From assembly GCF_042432905.1 (NCBI RefSeq), contig NZ_JBHLWI010000030.1:24948-88947 (forward strand): 64,000 nt of DNA. Reading direction: 5' to 3'. The notes beneath the pieces were generated by a model. The model did not search any database, was not told the DNA's origin, and worked only from the letters and a program-made list of their open reading frames with translations. Numbering within the stretch: position 1 is the stretch's first letter; each line of letters starts with the position of its first letter. The stretch is from Fontibacter flavus. Lineage in GTDB: Bacteria; Bacteroidota; Bacteroidia; Cytophagales; Cyclobacteriaceae. Positions 63,180-64,000 of the stretch are shown piece after piece. Made by a program: the position numbers and the translations under genes.

Positions 63180-63182
63180 GAT

Positions 63183-63797
63183 TTATTCTTTTCTCTTGAT
63201 TACATAATTTTTAATGGGGAATTCCATGACAGCCTTTTCGAGTTTCCCATTCACATAATAAAACCGGTTTGTGTTACCGTTGACCTTTACTTCATAGTAA
63301 TCTTTAACCTTTTTGATGGGAGAAGGTAGGCCGAAAGCTTCTGCTATAAACTCCTTGGCCCTTACCGGCTCTTCAAAATAAAAAACTGCAGCGCTATATA
63401 AGAAAGGCCTATTGACTACAGTATCCAATTCATATTTATAATTGGTGGATTTGATTCTATAATGGTCATTTCTCCATTCAATATCGGAGTTGAAATTTCC
63501 ACGGTTTGTTTTTGAAACCACATTGGCTTTCACCAGTTTTCTATCTTTGTAAATAGCATTGGTCAGATAGTCAAGATTGATTTTGCCAAAAAACCAAAAA
63601 CTCACATTACTCTTCAATTCGTAGTGTATATCACTGCCTCTGTTTTCTCTTTTGGCCACCATCTCCCCAATGGATATCCCAGCTATGGAAACATCATATT
63701 TAACAATATCCTGGGAAAGAGCAGGATGTGATAACATAATAAAAACCGCGATATAAGGGATTATCTTTTTCAATTTCAATACGTAATGATTCAACAC
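63183..63797 (-). CDS. Exported DUF3108/DUF6134-like protein
   Basis: The 204-residue protein has a signal peptide (KIIPYIAVFIMLSHPALSQ) and a beta-rich body (VKYDVSIAGISIGEMVAKRE, HYRIKSTNYKYELD, RFYYVNGKLEKAVME), which looks like the DUF3108 type of lipocalin-like barrels. Function unknown. The start is a GTG at 63797; a TTG at 63779 would give a tighter signal peptide. A -7-like TAATTTTG (63824-63831, minus strand) is 27 bp upstream. Confidence 0.65.
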   Translation of the reverse strand: MLNHYVLKLKKIIPYIAVFIMLSHPALSQDIVKYDVSIAGISIGEMVAKRENRGSDIHYELKSNVSFWFFGKINLDYLTNAIYKDRKLVKANVVSKTNRGNFNSDIEWRNDHYRIKSTNYKYELDTVVNRPFLYSAAVFYFEEPVRAKEFIAEAFGLPSPIKKVKDYYEVKVNGNTNRFYYVNGKLEKAVMEFPIKNYVIKRKE

Positions 63798-63874
63798 AAA
63801 GGTCTTATTATCTAGACGCTAATCAAAATTACAAAAAGATATTTTGGAGACCTTTGAGCCAAACCCGAAAAATT

Positions 63875-64000
63875 GAGACTGTTCATTTAAGTGTGTCTGC
63901 TAACTTTACACAATATGAACAAGAAAAAGACAATTGATGACTTATTAAATGATCCTAAGATGAGTGAACGTTTGAAAGAACGTCTTTACAGTAAGAAAGG
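63875..64000 (+). mobile_element. Possible left end of an insertion sequence, cut by window edge
   Basis: The sequence from 63875 (GAGACTGTTCATTTAAGTG) looks like a terminal repeat of an IS element, and it is followed 40 bp later by the ATG of a truncated gene. The impression comes from general memory of Bacteroidota IS ends; the right end is outside the window, so neither the repeat nor a target duplication can be verified. Confidence 0.35.
63915..64000 (+). CDS. N-terminus of an unidentified gene, possible IS256-type transposase
   Basis: Only the first 28 codons are present: MNKKKTIDDLLNDPKMS followed by a basic helix (ERLKERLYSKK). A short helical start of this kind is compatible with IS256-like transposases but does not prove it. 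The gene runs off the window. Confidence 0.45.
   Translation, partial: MNKKKTIDDLLNDPKMSERLKERLYSKK

Overview
The window looks like a chromosomal segment of a Bacteroidota bacterium of the order Cytophagales, most likely a Cyclobacteriaceae relative (Algoriphagus/Belliella type). This is inferred from gene content and style, not from a database search. The clues are low GC, a short RpoD of 287 residues, a type IX secretion sorting domain, a bacillithiol deacetylase (bshB1), a MetS-type NSS transporter pair, few Shine-Dalgarno sites, and promoter-like TTTG / TAnnTTTG boxes.

Layout. 1-4350: truncated ABC-F ATPase, a field of 7-bp repeats, an SSS symporter, an RlmI-like methyltransferase and a 4-helix membrane protein. 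4356-12833: AsmA-like protein, DinB protein, pfkA, NYN/LOTUS protein, mnmA, a TruC-like synthase and a lipoprotein. 12972-21000: M28 peptidase, MG2/TonB-plug protein, BASS transporter, a lipoprotein, and a coupled MBL-patatin-PlsC operon. 21053-23055: accA, then a tRNA region with tRNA-Thr, two identical tRNA-Asp genes, 82-bp decayed tRNA-Asp copies and a truncated GIY-YIG gene. 23183-34641: housekeeping genes (DUF349, yqgE, pdxH, bshB1, M23/LysM, trxB, rpoD, pnp, rpsO, LptF/G). 35203-35840: tRNA-Met with a tandemly duplicated GIY-YIG gene. 36056-39313: the classic thrS-infC-rpmI-rplT cluster. 39509-44982: lhgO, an outer membrane protein, an AraC regulator, a PAS-MBL pair and an acetyltransferase.

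45000-55300 is the accessory part. It holds two paralogous Tat-type molybdopterin hydroxylases with only one 2Fe-2S partner, a T9SS-exported PKD-like protein with a C9 tract behind its start codon, coding remnants, and a RAYT (REP-associated HUH transposase) between its own REP hairpins. 55377-63797: TerC, two small coupled proteins, an NSS transporter with a 33-residue MetS subunit, two small exported proteins, YheT hydrolase, M20 amidohydrolase and a DUF3108-like protein. The right edge cuts into what may be an insertion sequence.

The most unusual signal is a repeated module of tRNA gene, terminator and small GIY-YIG nuclease gene. It is seen at tRNA-Met (in tandem) and at tRNA-Asp. In both places extra tRNA copies exist whose stem-loop arms have been replaced by palindromes. 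I suggest, as inference only, that these GIY-YIG genes are selfish elements associated with tRNA genes.
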